Positions 1 through 11,500 of a stretch of DNA of 64,000 nt are shown here, piece by piece. The stretch comes from Pelecanus crispus (Eukaryota > Chordata > Aves > Pelecaniformes > Pelecanidae). The position numbers and the translations under genes are program-made. The stretch is taken from NCBI RefSeq assembly GCF_030463565.1, contig NC_134660.1, positions 2,493,501 through 2,557,500 on the forward strand, read 5' to 3'. The notes under the pieces are model-generated. The model did not search any database and was not told the origin of the DNA. It saw nothing but the letters and a program-made list of their open reading frames with translations. Every line of letters starts with the position of its first letter. Position 1 is the first letter of the stretch.

Positions 1-3000
1 CTCCTTCATTCAACAACTAAAGAAAACACGGGAAAACTTATACCTGGTCCATGAAATAATAGAAACCTTAGAGGAGACCAGCTGCGAGGAATCCACCATG
101 GCACAAGGGAGCTTCATGGCCCAGATTTACACCAAGTTTCATGCAAAGGTTTGATTTCTCTCCAGCCTCAGGAGTCAGTCCTTCCCAAACACCTGCATGC
201 CAGCCAGGCCTAGTAACACCATTTTTTTTTTTTTTTCCTTCATTGACCAGGGCACCAGAGAGGACAAACAAAGCATAACTATACCCAAGGGCTGCACCCT
301 GGCATTCAGGGCAATCCAGCTGGACATTAGAGACGCACTATGGGGTAAGTAATGATCGGACTGATGATCTTAGAGGTCCTTTCCAACCTTAATGATTCCT
401 AGTTTTTACTTTCATTATAAATGAAATGCTAGCCCTTGTTCTTGTGGGGGACTTCAACTTGCCGGACATCTGCTGGAAATACCACACAGCAGAGAGGCAG
501 CAGTCTTGGAAGTTCCTAGAGTATGTGGGGGATAACTTTCTAATGCAGCTGGTAAGCGAGCCTACCAGGGGAGGTGCCCCGCTTGACCTGCTGTTTACCA
601 ACAGAGAAGGGCTTGTGGGAAATGTCGAGGTCGGAGGCCGTCTCGGGCTTAGCGACCACGACATGATAAAGTTCTCAATTTTGGGTGATGCTAAGCGGAG
701 GGGCAGCAAAACTATTACCATGGACTTCCGGAGGGCAGACTTTGGCCTCTTCAGGACCCTGGTTGGGAAAGTCCCTTGGGAGGCGGTCCTGAAGGGCAAA
801 GGGGTCCAGGAAGGCTGGGCCCTCTTCAAGAAGGAAGTCTTAAGGGCGCAGGAGCGGGCTGTCCCCGTGTGTCGGAAGACCAACCGGCGGGGAAATCGAC
901 CGGCCTGGCTGAATAGGGAGCTTTTGCGGGGACTCAGGGAAAAAAAGAGAGTCTTACCGCCTTTGGAAGAAGGGGCGGGCAACTCAGGAGGTGTACAGGG
1001 ATCTTGTTAGGTCCTGCAGGGAGGAAATTAGAAAAGCAAAAGCCCAGCTAGAACTCAATCTGGCCAGTGCTGTAAAAGACAATAAAAAATGCTTTTATAA
1101 GTACATCAGCAATAAAAGGAGAGCCAAGGAGGATCTCCATTCTTTGCTGGATGTGGGGGGGAACATTGTCACCGAGGACAAGGAAAAGGCTGAAGTACTT
1201 AACGCCTTCTTTGCCTCTGCGTTTAACAGCCAGACCGGTCATCCCCAGGGTACTCAGGCCCCTGAGCTAGAGGATAGGGATGGGGACCAGAATGGAGCCC
1301 ACATAGTCCAGGAGGAAGCAGTTAATGACCTGCTACGCCACCTGGACGCTCACAAGTCTATGGGGCCGGATGGGATCCACCCGAGAGTACTGAGGGAGCT
1401 GGCGGAGGAGCTTGCCAAGCCACTCTCCATCATCTATCAGCAGTCCTGGTTAACAGGGGAGGTCCCTGATGACTGGAGGCTTGCCAATGTGACGCCCATC
1501 TACAAGAAGGGCCGGAAGGAGGACCCGGGGAACTACAGGCCTGTCAGCCTGACCTCGGTGCCGGGGAAGATTATGGAGAGGTTCATCTTGAGCGAACTCC
1601 ACAGGCAAGTACAGGTCAACCAGGGGATCAGACCCAGCCAGCATGGGTTCACAAAAGGCAGGTCCTGCTTGACCAACCTGATCTCCTTCTATGACCTGGT
1701 GACCCGCCTGGTAGATGATGGAAAGGCTGTGGATGTCATCTACCTGGACTTTAGCAAAGCTTTTGACACAGTCTCGCATAATATCCTCCTCGGGAAGCTG
1801 GCAGCTCACGGCTTGGACAGGCATATTCTTCGCTGGGTAAAGAACTGGTTGGGTGGCTGAGCCCAGAGAGTTGTGGTAAATGGTGTTAAGTCCAGTTGGC
1901 AGCCGGTCACGAGCGGTGTTCCCCAGGGCTCTGTTTTAGGGCCAGTCTTGCTCAATATCTTTATCAATGATCTGGATGAGGGGATCAAGTGTGCCCTCAG
2001 TAAGTTTGCAGGCGACACCAAATTGGGTGGGAGTGTCGATCTGCTCGAGGGTAGGATGGCCCTGCAGAGGGACCTGGACAGGCTGGATCGATGGGCCGTG
2101 GCCGACTGTATGAGGTTCAACAAGGCCAAGTGCCGGGTCCTGCACTTCGGCCACAACAACCCCATGCAACGCTACAGGCTTGGGGAGGAGTGGCTGGAAA
2201 GCTGCCTGGCCGAAAAGGATCTGGGGGTGTTGGTAGACAGCCGGCTGAACATGAGCCAGCAGTGTGCCCAGGTGGCCAAGAAGGCCAACAGCATCCTGGC
2301 TTGTATCAGGAATGCTGTGGCCAGCAGGAGCAGGGAGGTGATTGTGCCCCTGTACTTGGCACTGGTGAGGCCGCACCTCGAATACTGTGTCCAGTTTTGG
2401 GCCCCTCAATACAAGAAACACATTGAGGTGCTGGAGCGTGTTCAGAGACGGGCAACAAGGCTGGTGAAGGGTCTGGAGAACAAGTCTTATGAGGAGCGGC
2501 TGAGGGAACTGGGGTTGTTTAGCCTGGAGAAGAGGAGGCTGAGGGGAGACCTTATCGCTCTCTACAACTACCTGAAAGGAGGTAGTAGTGAGGTGGGTGT
2601 TGGTCTCTTCTCCCAAGTAGCTAGCGATAGGACAAGAGGAAATGGGCTCAAGCTGCGCCAGGGGAGGTTTAGGCTGGAAATTAGGAAAAATTTCTTTACG
2701 GAAAGGGTGGTCAAGCATTGGAACAGGCTGCCCAGAGAGGTGGTGGAGTCACCATCCCTGGAAGTGTTCAAAAAACAGGTAGATGTGGCACTTCGGGATA
2801 TGGTCTAGTCTAGTCTACCCTTGATTGGTTTAGGTGGGCTTGGTAGTGTAGGTTAATGGTTGGACTGGATGATCTTAAAGGTCTTTTCCAACCTAGACGA
2901 TTCTATGATTCTATGAAATAATCCAGCCACCAAGGCAGGAAACATGAAATTGCTACTCTACCCTTACTTAGTTTAGTGGCAGACTTGGTAATGTTAGGTT

Positions 3001-6000
3001 AATGGTTGGACTGGATGATCTTAAAGGTCTTTTCCAACCTAAACCATTCTATGATTCTGTGACTCCTCCATTCAGGAGACAACACAGAAGAAAACCATTT
3101 TCTCAAGTACCCCTCAGCCTCATGGCCACCCTTCACTCATTTTCAAGGACATGAGCACATGCAATATGAGCAGCAGAAGTCACCTGGGAAAGGGCCGTAC
3201 GCAGGACCTAGGTTACTTGGGAAAGAGATGCAGTTTCAGGGCAGGGGGTGCTGCAGAAATGGAAGGGGGATACTGGAAGTCTCAGCTCTGAACTTGAGGA
3301 ACTGCAGAGCTCCTGCTGAAAAACAGCACGGGGACAGAGGTTTGGTTTGTTTTCCTTTCTCTACCTACTCAGAAGAAGAGAGCCAGGCAGAAAACAGGGT
3401 GCCCGACCCTTCCACCCTTCCAGGTGGCAAGGCTGGTGTAAAAGACACTTATGCTGGAGAGGTAGAGAAAGAGAGGACCGAGATACACAAAACCTGCTGC
3501 AGCATTGGAGAGACCACATTTGCCTTGCTTCCCCTGTGCTCTGTGCTTCCCACGTCTGCATGCATCTGGTTGAGCATAAGTTTTCATTTCAATTTACCGG
3601 TCTTTTAACACACCTATTGGCCAATACAGACCCTAACATAAGGCACACCACAGCAGGGAATGAGGTCTAGAAATAACGAGCTTTAAATGAACGGGCAGAA
3701 GACAGATGTGCTGCAGGAGAGTGCAAACACCAGTCTGACCTACAACTGGCATGTGAGATTTCAGACCTGGCACACCAGTATCTTCAGACTTCAAAACAAC
3801 AAATCTGGTTAAAAAAAGAAACATACCTATCCAGCTTTAAGTATTTTTCTAAATGAGTCATGCCTTTTTTTCTCCTGTGACAGATTTTAACCATTTCAAA
3901 CTACGACAAATGACAGAGACCATATCTTACGGTAAGCAACATAGTTTACTACTTTTAACCCCTCTGGATACGATAGAATCCCTCAGGATAAACACAAACC
4001 ACCAAGAGAGATGTGTTTACTGTACATTACCTGAGACGTGACAATTGACCAACTCAAAATTGCGTATCGCTTTTGAAAATATTCATAGAAATGTTTCAAA
4101 TTCTAAATTTAGGGGTGCCAGGGAACTTACTGTGGGCTTCTCCAGTTTACAAGTGACATATTTGGACTCTGGTCCAACCTGAAATCTGGTTTTCAGGTTC
4201 CTCACGAGGAAGATTAGGAGAAGTGGAGAAAGAAGTTAAAGAGAATTGTCAAATTCTCTCCAACTTGTCTTCTAAGCTGTTCGTTGCAGTTTTAAAAGCC
4301 ATCAAAGCTGTGATGAGAGACAGGAACCTCTTTCAAGAGCTGACCCAGAAAGTAAGCAAAGTTTTTCTTACTGCCAGCACTTATACAGACATCCAGGTTC
4401 ATACCTCTTGCCCCAGAAGTCCTCTCTCCTATGCCACAACCATCAATCCAAAAATCCCTCACTCAGCACGTCTGTCTGCTCTTCATCCCCATGCAGGGAA
4501 AGCAGGTGCTCAGGACAGAGTCAACTGCTGAACTATGTCCTGAATATAGCCCAGCACATGTACCTGAAGGCTCCAAACCATTTAAATTTCATATTCCATC
4601 TTTAACTGGAGCCAGCGTGAATGCTAAAGCCTCAATTACAGCCTCATAAATAGCTTAGGGAGGGGAGACACATACTACATGACCGGTCATATGCTTCTGT
4701 AGTTAGATTGCAAGGGACTAGCAGCAGCCTCTTCTCTGAAATCCTGACATTTACTTTTTCTTATCCCCTTAGATGGAAGCAGTTCTTGATGAAACTGGTA
4801 GTTGTGAGCTGAAAACAGAAAGCCCGGACTTAAAAGACCTGCTGAGCAGCCTACAGGATTCAAGTCCTCTTGTCCTCAAGCTGGCAGAAGCCATCACCTA
4901 CACTCTTGACGCATTAGATGGTAAGGCTTTCTGGCATTTTAATAGAGAAATCCGGCAGCACCAGAATACATGAAGAGCATTCCTACCGACAACACTAGCA
5001 GAATACAGAAAGCTTGCAGAGGATTTATGCAATATCATTTCCTAGATTGTGGGAACGAAGGGGGTTTATGCCAAGAGCAGAGACCTGACTGTAGCAGCCG
5101 CTGTTCAGCAGCAGTTGGAGAGTCGCAAAGCAGCGACTGCCAGGAGCATGACACCGAGTTACCACTCGGTCCAGGAACAGCGTGCACGAGGGGATCCTTG
5201 AAAAGAGGGCTTGAAAGCAGAATTAAAGCCTGGGTAGAGGCAGCAAGATCACCTTACAGAAAGAGCAGCGCACATTCCAGGGTTCTTCTTCCCAAGGCTG
5301 CCACAAAACATGGTTTGAACCTCCCCTCAACCCCCTTGGTCTCTACATGCGATGGTACAGTTGTCTGTACACAGTAACAGCTGTGTTCCTCTCACAGGGA
5401 AGCTGTACTAATAATTGAGTTTAAAACATCTGAAGAACTTTTGACCAACCAGGCACTCCCTGCAAGACAGTTGATGGTCACCCTTCACATCTCACCAGTT
5501 GTCTCTCAAACACTGGGGGGGGGGTGTGGGGGTGTGGTGGTACAAACCTGTTTTAATTCTGCAGAGCTAAAGGAGGATCAGCTGCTGCTATTGCTGGAGT
5601 CTTTGGAAGAGAAGATTGTGTCCCAACAGCTCAAGCTGGTGAGTGAGCATGCATCACATTGGGCTGAAAATGAAGGGGCAGGGGAGTGTTACTTTAAGTA
5701 AAGAAGAAGAAAAAAAAAACAACAAAAAAACCCCACCACCACAAAAACAAGCTACAATTTTAATTTCTTGGAAATAATTACTTCACAAGAAACTGGGAAC
5801 TGAATACATGAACATGAGGGTCTTTCAGGGTGAAAAGTCCTATATATAAACGTGGATTATTTAGTGCTCCTGTAAGACAGTAAAGCACCTCACCAGTCAA
5901 AGGCATCACTGACTGACTTAACAACTTCCACAGACAGCACTATTAAAATACTGATTCTGCTCTTTTTTCTGTTGCTGCAAAGGTTGGGAACATCTTGGAA

Positions 6001-6219
6001 CACGACATAGAACGTGGCAAGGGGCCTTTCAGCATGGATACCACCTTGCTCTCCTTCTCACGAGAGGAGCAACAAAAATTAACCTTTGCAATGGTTGAGA
6101 TGAGTGGAGTGAAGCTCCAGAAGGACGGATCTGCTGTCTGTACAGGAAATGCCTTCCCAGCCACAGCAGCCCTGTACACATCTCTCTACGTCCTTAACCT
6201 TCTGAGTAACTCAGGTTAG
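1..6219 (+). CDS. GSDMA: Gasdermin A, copy A (3' part, exons 4-10)
   Basis: Gasdermins are cytosolic proteins whose N-terminal half, once cut free of the C-terminal half, oligomerises into plasma-membrane pores and drives lytic cell death. The window opens inside exon 4. Exons seen: 4 (1-148), 5 (251-344), 6 (3884-3931), 7 (4197-4351), 8 (4773-4920), 9 (5565-5638), 10 (5983-6219, TAG stop). Phases join in frame and each border has GT/AG. Exons 4-5 finish the pore domain, exon 6 is the 16-codon interdomain linker, and exons 7-10 encode the autoinhibitory domain. Coding sequence is essentially identical to copy B (KTREN versus KTQEN in exon 4). The linker ends TISYG, without the Asp found in copy C. 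Exons 1-3 lie left of the window, so intactness cannot be judged fully. Confidence 0.88.
353..3059 (+). mobile_element. Nested CR1 LINEs in GSDMA-A intron 5
   Basis: A 2.7-kb insertion absent from copy C, where about 14 target bases (26282-26295) occupy the site. It is nested. An older CR1 3' end (353 to about 420, resuming about 2915-3059) is split by a younger 5'-truncated CR1 (about 420-2914). The younger element encodes the endonuclease C-terminal part (GDFN at its start, later LSDHD) and reverse transcriptase, ending in the CR1 tail repeat ATTCTATG. It is dead: a one-base insertion near 950 shifts frame, TGA at 1858-1860 interrupts RT, and the catalytic FADD box reads FAGD (codon 2011-2013). 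An uninterrupted relative of the older host element lies in PSMD3 intron 9. Confidence 0.9.
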
Positions 6220-6566
6220 GTTACAGGTGTCCTCCCATCAGGAATCATTTAAAGGGAATCACCTGGCACCATATTTGAAGGTCTCTTACTGCAAGCCAGC
6301 TTCTCCCTCCAAGCTTCACCCCTAAATAGCTGAGGCATTCTTATCAGTACAGAAAGCAGCAATAATCCACTTACCCTGGTCACACCTGTGATTCAGGTGT
6401 AACTCAATCCCTGATAAATGTTAGAAAGCTGTAGGATCTCAGAGCATTTTAATGATGCTCACCTGGTAAAACCACACCTCCCTCACATGATTACACACCC
6501 CACCAGCATAGAATAACTTACAGCATCTCAGAACAACATTACAAATGCTTTGATGACTGCTTTAGA

Positions 6567-6596
6567 AATAAAGAGAGCCATTTCTTACTCAATAAA
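6567..6596 (+). terminator. Poly(A) signals of GSDMA-A
   Basis: Two AATAAA hexamers (6567-6572 and 6591-6596), about 350 bases after the exon 10 stop. The same pair follows copies B and C. The GC-rich PSMD3-type promoter begins directly afterwards. Confidence 0.65.
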
Positions 6597-6599
6597 CTT

Positions 6600-7322
6600 A
6601 AAGGCAGGGGTTTTTTAATCTGCAGGTACTTTCAGCCACCCAGCAGTGCTGCCTGCCCGGAGGCCCGGCTCCCCTCAGGCTCCCGGGGGAAGGGGGTGCC
6701 CTCGGCGAGGGGCAGCCCTGCTTACCTGGCCCGTCACTGATGGCACCGCCAGCACCAGTGGCCTGGCCATGCCCTGCACCGGCCACGGCGGAGCCCACAC
6801 CCGCCCCACACACCCCCAAAGGCCGGCGCGGGGGGGAACGGCGGCCGCTCCGTGGGGCAGAGGCCGCAGACGAGCCCGGGCAGCGCCAGGGCCTCGGGCC
6901 TCGCGCCTCGCCTCAGCGTGGCACGCCACAAACGCCCGCGCATGCGCCGCGACACGTGCTGCAGGAACACCTGAGCGCCCGCCGGAAACACCCGAGAGGG
7001 TCTCGGAAACACCCGAGCGCCTGCCGGAAACACCCGAGAGGGTCTCGGAAATACCCGAGCGCCCGCCGGAAACACCCGAGTGCCCGCCGGAAACACCCGA
7101 GAGGGTCTCGGAAATACCCGAGCGCCTGCCGGAAACACCCGAGCGCCCGCCGGAAACACCCGAGAGGGTCTCGGAAACACCTGAGCGCCCGCCGGAAACA
7201 CCCGAGAGGGTCTCGGAAACAGCCGAACGGTGCCGTGCTCGGCGCTCGACCGCCCGGGCCTGTGAACTCCTGGCGCGCCCCGCGGTTGTTGCAGTGTCAC
7301 GGCCGGCCCGGCGCATCCGGCC
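6600..7322 (+). promoter_or_regulatory. Duplicated PSMD3 promoter (CpG-rich)
   Basis: Near-identical to 28150-28696 in front of the intact PSMD3, except for the added minisatellite. It keeps the perfect NRF1-type palindrome GCGCATGCGC at 6948-6957. Whether it is still active is unknown. If so, it would fire towards GSDMA-B on the same strand. Confidence 0.6.
6973..7224 (+). repeat. 21-bp minisatellite, 12 units
   Basis: Twelve contiguous 21-base units in two alternating classes, one starting GAGCGCC and the other GAGAGGGTCTC. All share the core CGGAAACACCC or CGGAAATACCC. The GAGCGCC class contains CCGGAAA, an ETS-like core. The intact PSMD3 promoter has a single unit (28524-28544), so the array expanded in the duplicated promoter lineage. 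Confidence 0.93.
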
Positions 7323-7455
7323 ATGAAGCAGGAGGGCGCGTCCCGCCGCCGCGGTGACAAGGCCAAGGCCCCCCCCCGACGTGGAGATGCAGGAGGAGGC
7401 AGCGGCAGCCGGGGAGCGGCAGCCGCGGCGAGAGTTGACACCGTCACCTTGGAGG
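7323..7455 (+). pseudogene. PSMD3: PSMD3 first-exon fragment, copy A
   Basis: Starts with the same [18 protein letters not shown] as the real PSMD3 exon 1 and keeps the GT donor at 7456. It is disabled as PSMD3. A C-run is one base longer than in copy B, a Pro-rich and Ala-rich stretch is missing, and one base is lost in the codons matching REL-DAV of the real exon. Exons 2-12 do not follow; retroviral sequence begins at 7484. It is a by-product of the tandem duplication and could act only as a non-coding or chimeric first exon. Confidence 0.9.
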
Positions 7456-7483
7456 GTGAGGGGAGGGGCGCGGGGGCCCCGGG

Positions 7484-8055
7484 TTGGAAGACAGTCTGGG
7501 CTATCCCTGCCTCGGGCGAAGGCAAACCCATCCCTGGGATTGCTTTTCCTCAAGGACCGGGGTGCGCTTGGTGGGTGACGCCGAAGGATGGGGAAGACCA
7601 GTGTGTACCTCAAGGGAATCTGATTTTGGGTGAAAACAGCCAATGAACCCAACTGTATGGTGTTAATTACCACATAATAGTTTGTCATCGCTACTGTGGG
7701 TGCTACATGCCGTATCAACGGGATTACAGGCAGAATCACCCAGATTAACCAAGAATGAACTTTGAGGAAACCGAGCAAAGCGCACCGGCGATGGAACCAG
7801 AACTGGCTTTAGCATGCAACAGCCCAACGCCGCGCAGCATCTCTGCTGCCCCGAAAACTCTGATGACAGATGGAGCCCAAGGTCACGGACTGACTGAACT
7901 CAACGGACATTTCAGAGGCACAGCCCACGGACGAAGGGAACGGTATCTGTGCGTACATATCAAAAGACAGGGAAAGTGGTGGTGATTCGTGGGAATGTAT
8001 CGGAAAGGGTAGGACCTGGGCATGACGGAGATGGTACAGAATAAAGGGTGGATAC
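7484..8055 (+). mobile_element. Endogenous retrovirus internal 3' remnant
   Basis: Non-genic sequence between the PSMD3 breakpoint and the LTR. It ends in a purine-rich tract (AATAAAGGGTGGATAC) directly before the LTR start, as a polypurine tract should. A short open stretch (7755-7985) shows no motif I recognise. Interpreted as the 3' end of an avian ERVL-type element joined to its 3' LTR. The family is assigned from memory of common avian repeats. Confidence 0.5.
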
Positions 8056-8580
8056 TGTCCCGGTTTCAGCTGGGATAGAGTTAATTTTCTTCCTAGTAGC
8101 TGGTTTTGGACTTAGTATGAGAACAATATTGACAACACACTGATGTTTTAGCTGTTGCTAAGTAGTGTTTACACTCATCAAGGACTTCTCCGCTTGCCGA
8201 TGCACAAGAAGCTGGGAGGGGGCACAGCCAGGAGAGCTGACCCCAACTGCCCAAAGGGCCATTCCATACCATACAGCATCATGCCCAGTATAGAAACTGG
8301 GGGGGCTGGCCGGGGGGCAGCAATCGCTGCTTAGGGACTGGCTGGGCATCGGTCAGCGGGTGGTGAGCAATTGCATTGTGCATCACTTGCTTTGTATATT
8401 CCTGTGTTGTTGTTATTGTTACTATTATTTTCTCTTCCTCTGCTCTCCTATTAAACTGCCTTTACCTCAGCCCATGGGTTTTAGGTTTTTTTTCCCCAAT
8501 TCTCTCCCCCATCCCACCTGGGGGGGTAGGGTGAGTGAGCAGATGTGCGGTGCTTGGCTGCTGACTGGGGTTAAACCACC
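8056..8580 (+). mobile_element. ERVL-type LTR upstream of GSDMA-B
   Basis: Begins TGTCCCGGTTTCAGCTGGGA and ends near GGGGTTAAACCACC, with an internal CCCAGTATAGAAACTGGGGG (degenerate TATA region) and TATTAAACTG near the likely poly(A) region. The layout matches a widespread bird LTR of about 0.5 kb. No target-site duplication could be seen. It lies on the sense strand about 3.2 kb ahead of the GSDMA-B start codon. Confidence 0.75.
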
Positions 8581-11500
8581 GCTGCAGTGGTGTGGAAATA
8601 ATGGACACAGTTCTGGGTCTCCTGGAACTCTGTACTGAATCCACTTCTACTGCATTTGTGTTTGCTGAATTCATGGAGAAGCGAGTTCAGCACTCAAAGG
8701 CTCATCTTGCACACACGCAAGTTACACAGCAGAGTCAAGACACTGAAACTCTCACGGGATAACTCATTTCTGAGGAAAGGGAGATCGGGACAGCGTGGGC
8801 AGGATGAGGGATTTTCAGACGCGCACTTGCAGCTAACATAGCAGCGATCCAAGGGTGAAGCCTACCTTTTGCCTGGAGAACCAGAACGCGAGTACAAGGA
8901 CTGTCCGTTTATTCTTTTAGACTGTAGAATTTTCTCCAAGTACCTGTGTGAAGGAGATAATTGATTGTTATTGATTTTAAATGGGATTTTGATCACATCG
9001 CACTTAAGACAGATTTTCCTCTCAAAGATGTACTGGCTTCCTGTATAGCGATTAGGGCAAACCTCAGCTGGAGAATGAAAGGTGGGCTCCACCCTGTGAC
9101 TGAGAAACAATTACTAGATAAATAGGTACTTAAAATGCTTTTCTGCTTTGTTCTGCAATGAATGCCAAAGGAGAAAAGCTTTTGAAAACCACCATTCGTG
9201 TAACATAGCTAACAGGATGTCAAACAGCCTTAAAAAAAAAAAAAAAAAAAAGCCTGAGATCTAGGGCTACTGAATTCCTGAGTACTTTTTTTTTTTTTAA
9301 TAATTGTTTAATTTTTTGTTTAACAGAAGCATGGTACTGGCCCTGGGAAAGGGGACAGCAGCTGGTTACCATTGTTAACACATTCATATTTCTCATTGTG
9401 ACTTACGTTGCTTTAACATTGCCTATAATATCTTTTAAGCATGCAAGTGTTTGTGTCTATGCATCCTCCTTGCATCAGTTTAAACTGAGCTAAATTAGTT
9501 GGGGTTTTTTTAATGCAACGTTCTGACATTGTACACAGTTCTGGGGTTTTTTTTTCCCAGTAGCCCTTCTTTCTGCTGTGTATACACAAGTCTCATGTAG
9601 AGAACTTTCTAAAATAAAGTGTGAATATTTTTATTACTCCTTTGTACAGTATTCTAAGAGAAACTAATAAAGTGAGTATTCATGTAAAAACTTGTGTTTG
9701 ATTCCTTGAATTTTCACACGGACAGGGCTTGCTTTTAAACAAGCACAGCAAATGAATCCTGTATGGCAATTCCAAGCCCACCAAGTGATGGACTGCACTA
9801 AAGCAAAGAGCTTGCAGCCCACTGCCTGGATCCCTTCGCAGGGTACCACACCGGTGAGTCACGCAAACCCTCTGCTGCTAACAACGAGCCAGAAAGCATG
9901 GCAACGTGTGTGCATCACTGGTCAATGTAAGTTAATAAAAGGGTCTCCAATAACATAATACTCTCCCCTGGCCTACACCACGCCTAATTAGTTAGCTCTC
10001 TCACAGGTTTAGTGAAATCCTCCTAAATCGGAACACACCGTTCCTCATCCTAACAGAGCAGAACTATAAATGAAAACAAGAACCAGGCTAGAAATTAAAC
10101 AAATCTTACAGGATCGATACATCTGTAGAACAAGTTAAGGTTATTATCCACAGCCACTGTAACAAGTCATGACAGGCTGACTCAGGTCAATGACTGAAAC
10201 TTTTTGGAGGAAAAATGTGCAAGCAAAAGGCTTTTTGTGCCCTGATTTAGAAGATACTTCCGGATCTCTGAAAGGAAAGGCGGGGAGAGAGCATTTCCCC
10301 CGCCTTGCTGCTTTAGAGAGGCCATATCACTTCAGAAGCACAGCAGACTGCTCTGCACATTGCCCAGGGACGGCAGAGGAGAAGCCCTTCACTCCACAAA
10401 CAGGCAAGTACATTTTTAAGAGCTTTCAGTCTGGAAGAGGGATGGAGCAAACTGCCTGTTAAGTGTTCTGGTTTAGTTTTTATTCCCTTGGGAGACTTCA
10501 AAAAGAGATGAGCCCTGCAGGCACCACTAAAGGGATCCTATACTGAGCACACAAGACTATCTCCCCTCCCCAGCTCCATCGCATACAAACACCATCCTTT
10601 GTGGTGTGACAGTCTTCCTACTTTCTGGAAGAATCAGACTAGGTCACCCTTTTATTCAGATCCCTGTGGGACATTAGGGAGGGGCAAGATACCCCCCCAC
10701 ATCCACTCATCTGAACCGGAATCAGTGTCTCTTCTCTAACAAGACTTGATAACCTAGGGTGCAGAAGAGGGGAGAGACCTGCACACCTTTTTCTTCTTCT
10801 TCGTCTTGGTAAGTACAGGAAGTTTTTTTGTTTGTAGATCAAAGTTATTCTTCAACATATTTTATGTACACCAACTGAAGCAAGAAGCAAAACCGAAACC
10901 TTGGAGTAAAACCAAGCTGCAACAGGAAGCCACAGTGATTTTGTTTCTGCCCCTCAAACATCCAGCTTTCCTCTGCAGGGGATACAGGCAGAGCACCAGG
11001 GCATACCCAAGTAGCTCTGCTGGGATGACTTTTATATTTTGGGGGAGATCTGCCATAGAACAAGCTCTCCTACTTCCCCCCTCAACCCTCAATTCAGCTC
11101 TCGGCACTTTCACTTCCTTGCTGTAACACTTTGACTAAACCATTTTTCTAATGCTCTATTTCAAAACAATGCTAAACCATTCCTGTCTGCCAGGCAACAA
11201 GAAGCAAGCAGAAAATGGCAAAGCAGTGCAAAACAGCACGAAATTGCTCAAGCTTTTTTCTTTTTCAACTTCCACCAGGGCAATGGCATTAATTAAAGAT
11301 TAAAGCATTTTGAACAATGATAGGGCCTAACTTAAGGAGCAATGTCTACTTTACTCAGGAAAATTATTATGCTATGTACTGCTATAGGCAACAAAACAGC
11401 TTAACTGAAAGAACAGTAACAGACTCCAGTGCTGAAGATCCGTACGCTCAGAAACTGCTCGCTGCGTTCTCAGTCTGCACGATGACTGGGAGTTACCAGC

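Larger units (their letters stand above)
1..7483 (+). repeat. Tandem unit A (partial): GSDMA-A plus PSMD3 promoter/exon 1
   Basis: Right-hand part of the first tandem unit. It matches 12962-20440 base for base at an offset of 12961 that falls to 12957 through a few small indels. I see only a handful of differences, for example a 3-base loss near 19482 in unit B and a C-run one base longer near 7370. Homology to the real PSMD3 locus ends at 7483, inside the first bases of PSMD3 intron 1, where unit B begins with retroviral sequence. The left end of the unit lies outside the window. Confidence 0.9.

Noticed and set aside
991-2808. Active reverse transcriptase gene
   Set aside because: CR1 copy carries a frameshift, an internal TGA and FAGD in place of the catalytic FADD, and lacks its 5' end.
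3159-3608. 149-codon frame repeated in all three gasdermin introns (also 16120 and 26394)
   Set aside because: Lies inside GSDMA intron 5; its conservation reflects the near-identity of the whole intron, not coding constraint.
6973-7224. CRISPR-like array
   Set aside because: Units are contiguous 21-mers without unique spacers, in a vertebrate promoter; it is a minisatellite.
6675-7778. 367-codon minus-strand frame across the duplicated PSMD3 promoter
   Set aside because: Repetitive SGVSG-type protein comes from the 21-bp minisatellite; it crosses the PSMD3/ERV breakpoint and has no counterpart at the intact locus.
10190-10462. 90-codon frame in the GSDMA 5' flank
   Set aside because: No motifs, no splice or promoter context; probably non-coding flank or 5' UTR sequence.
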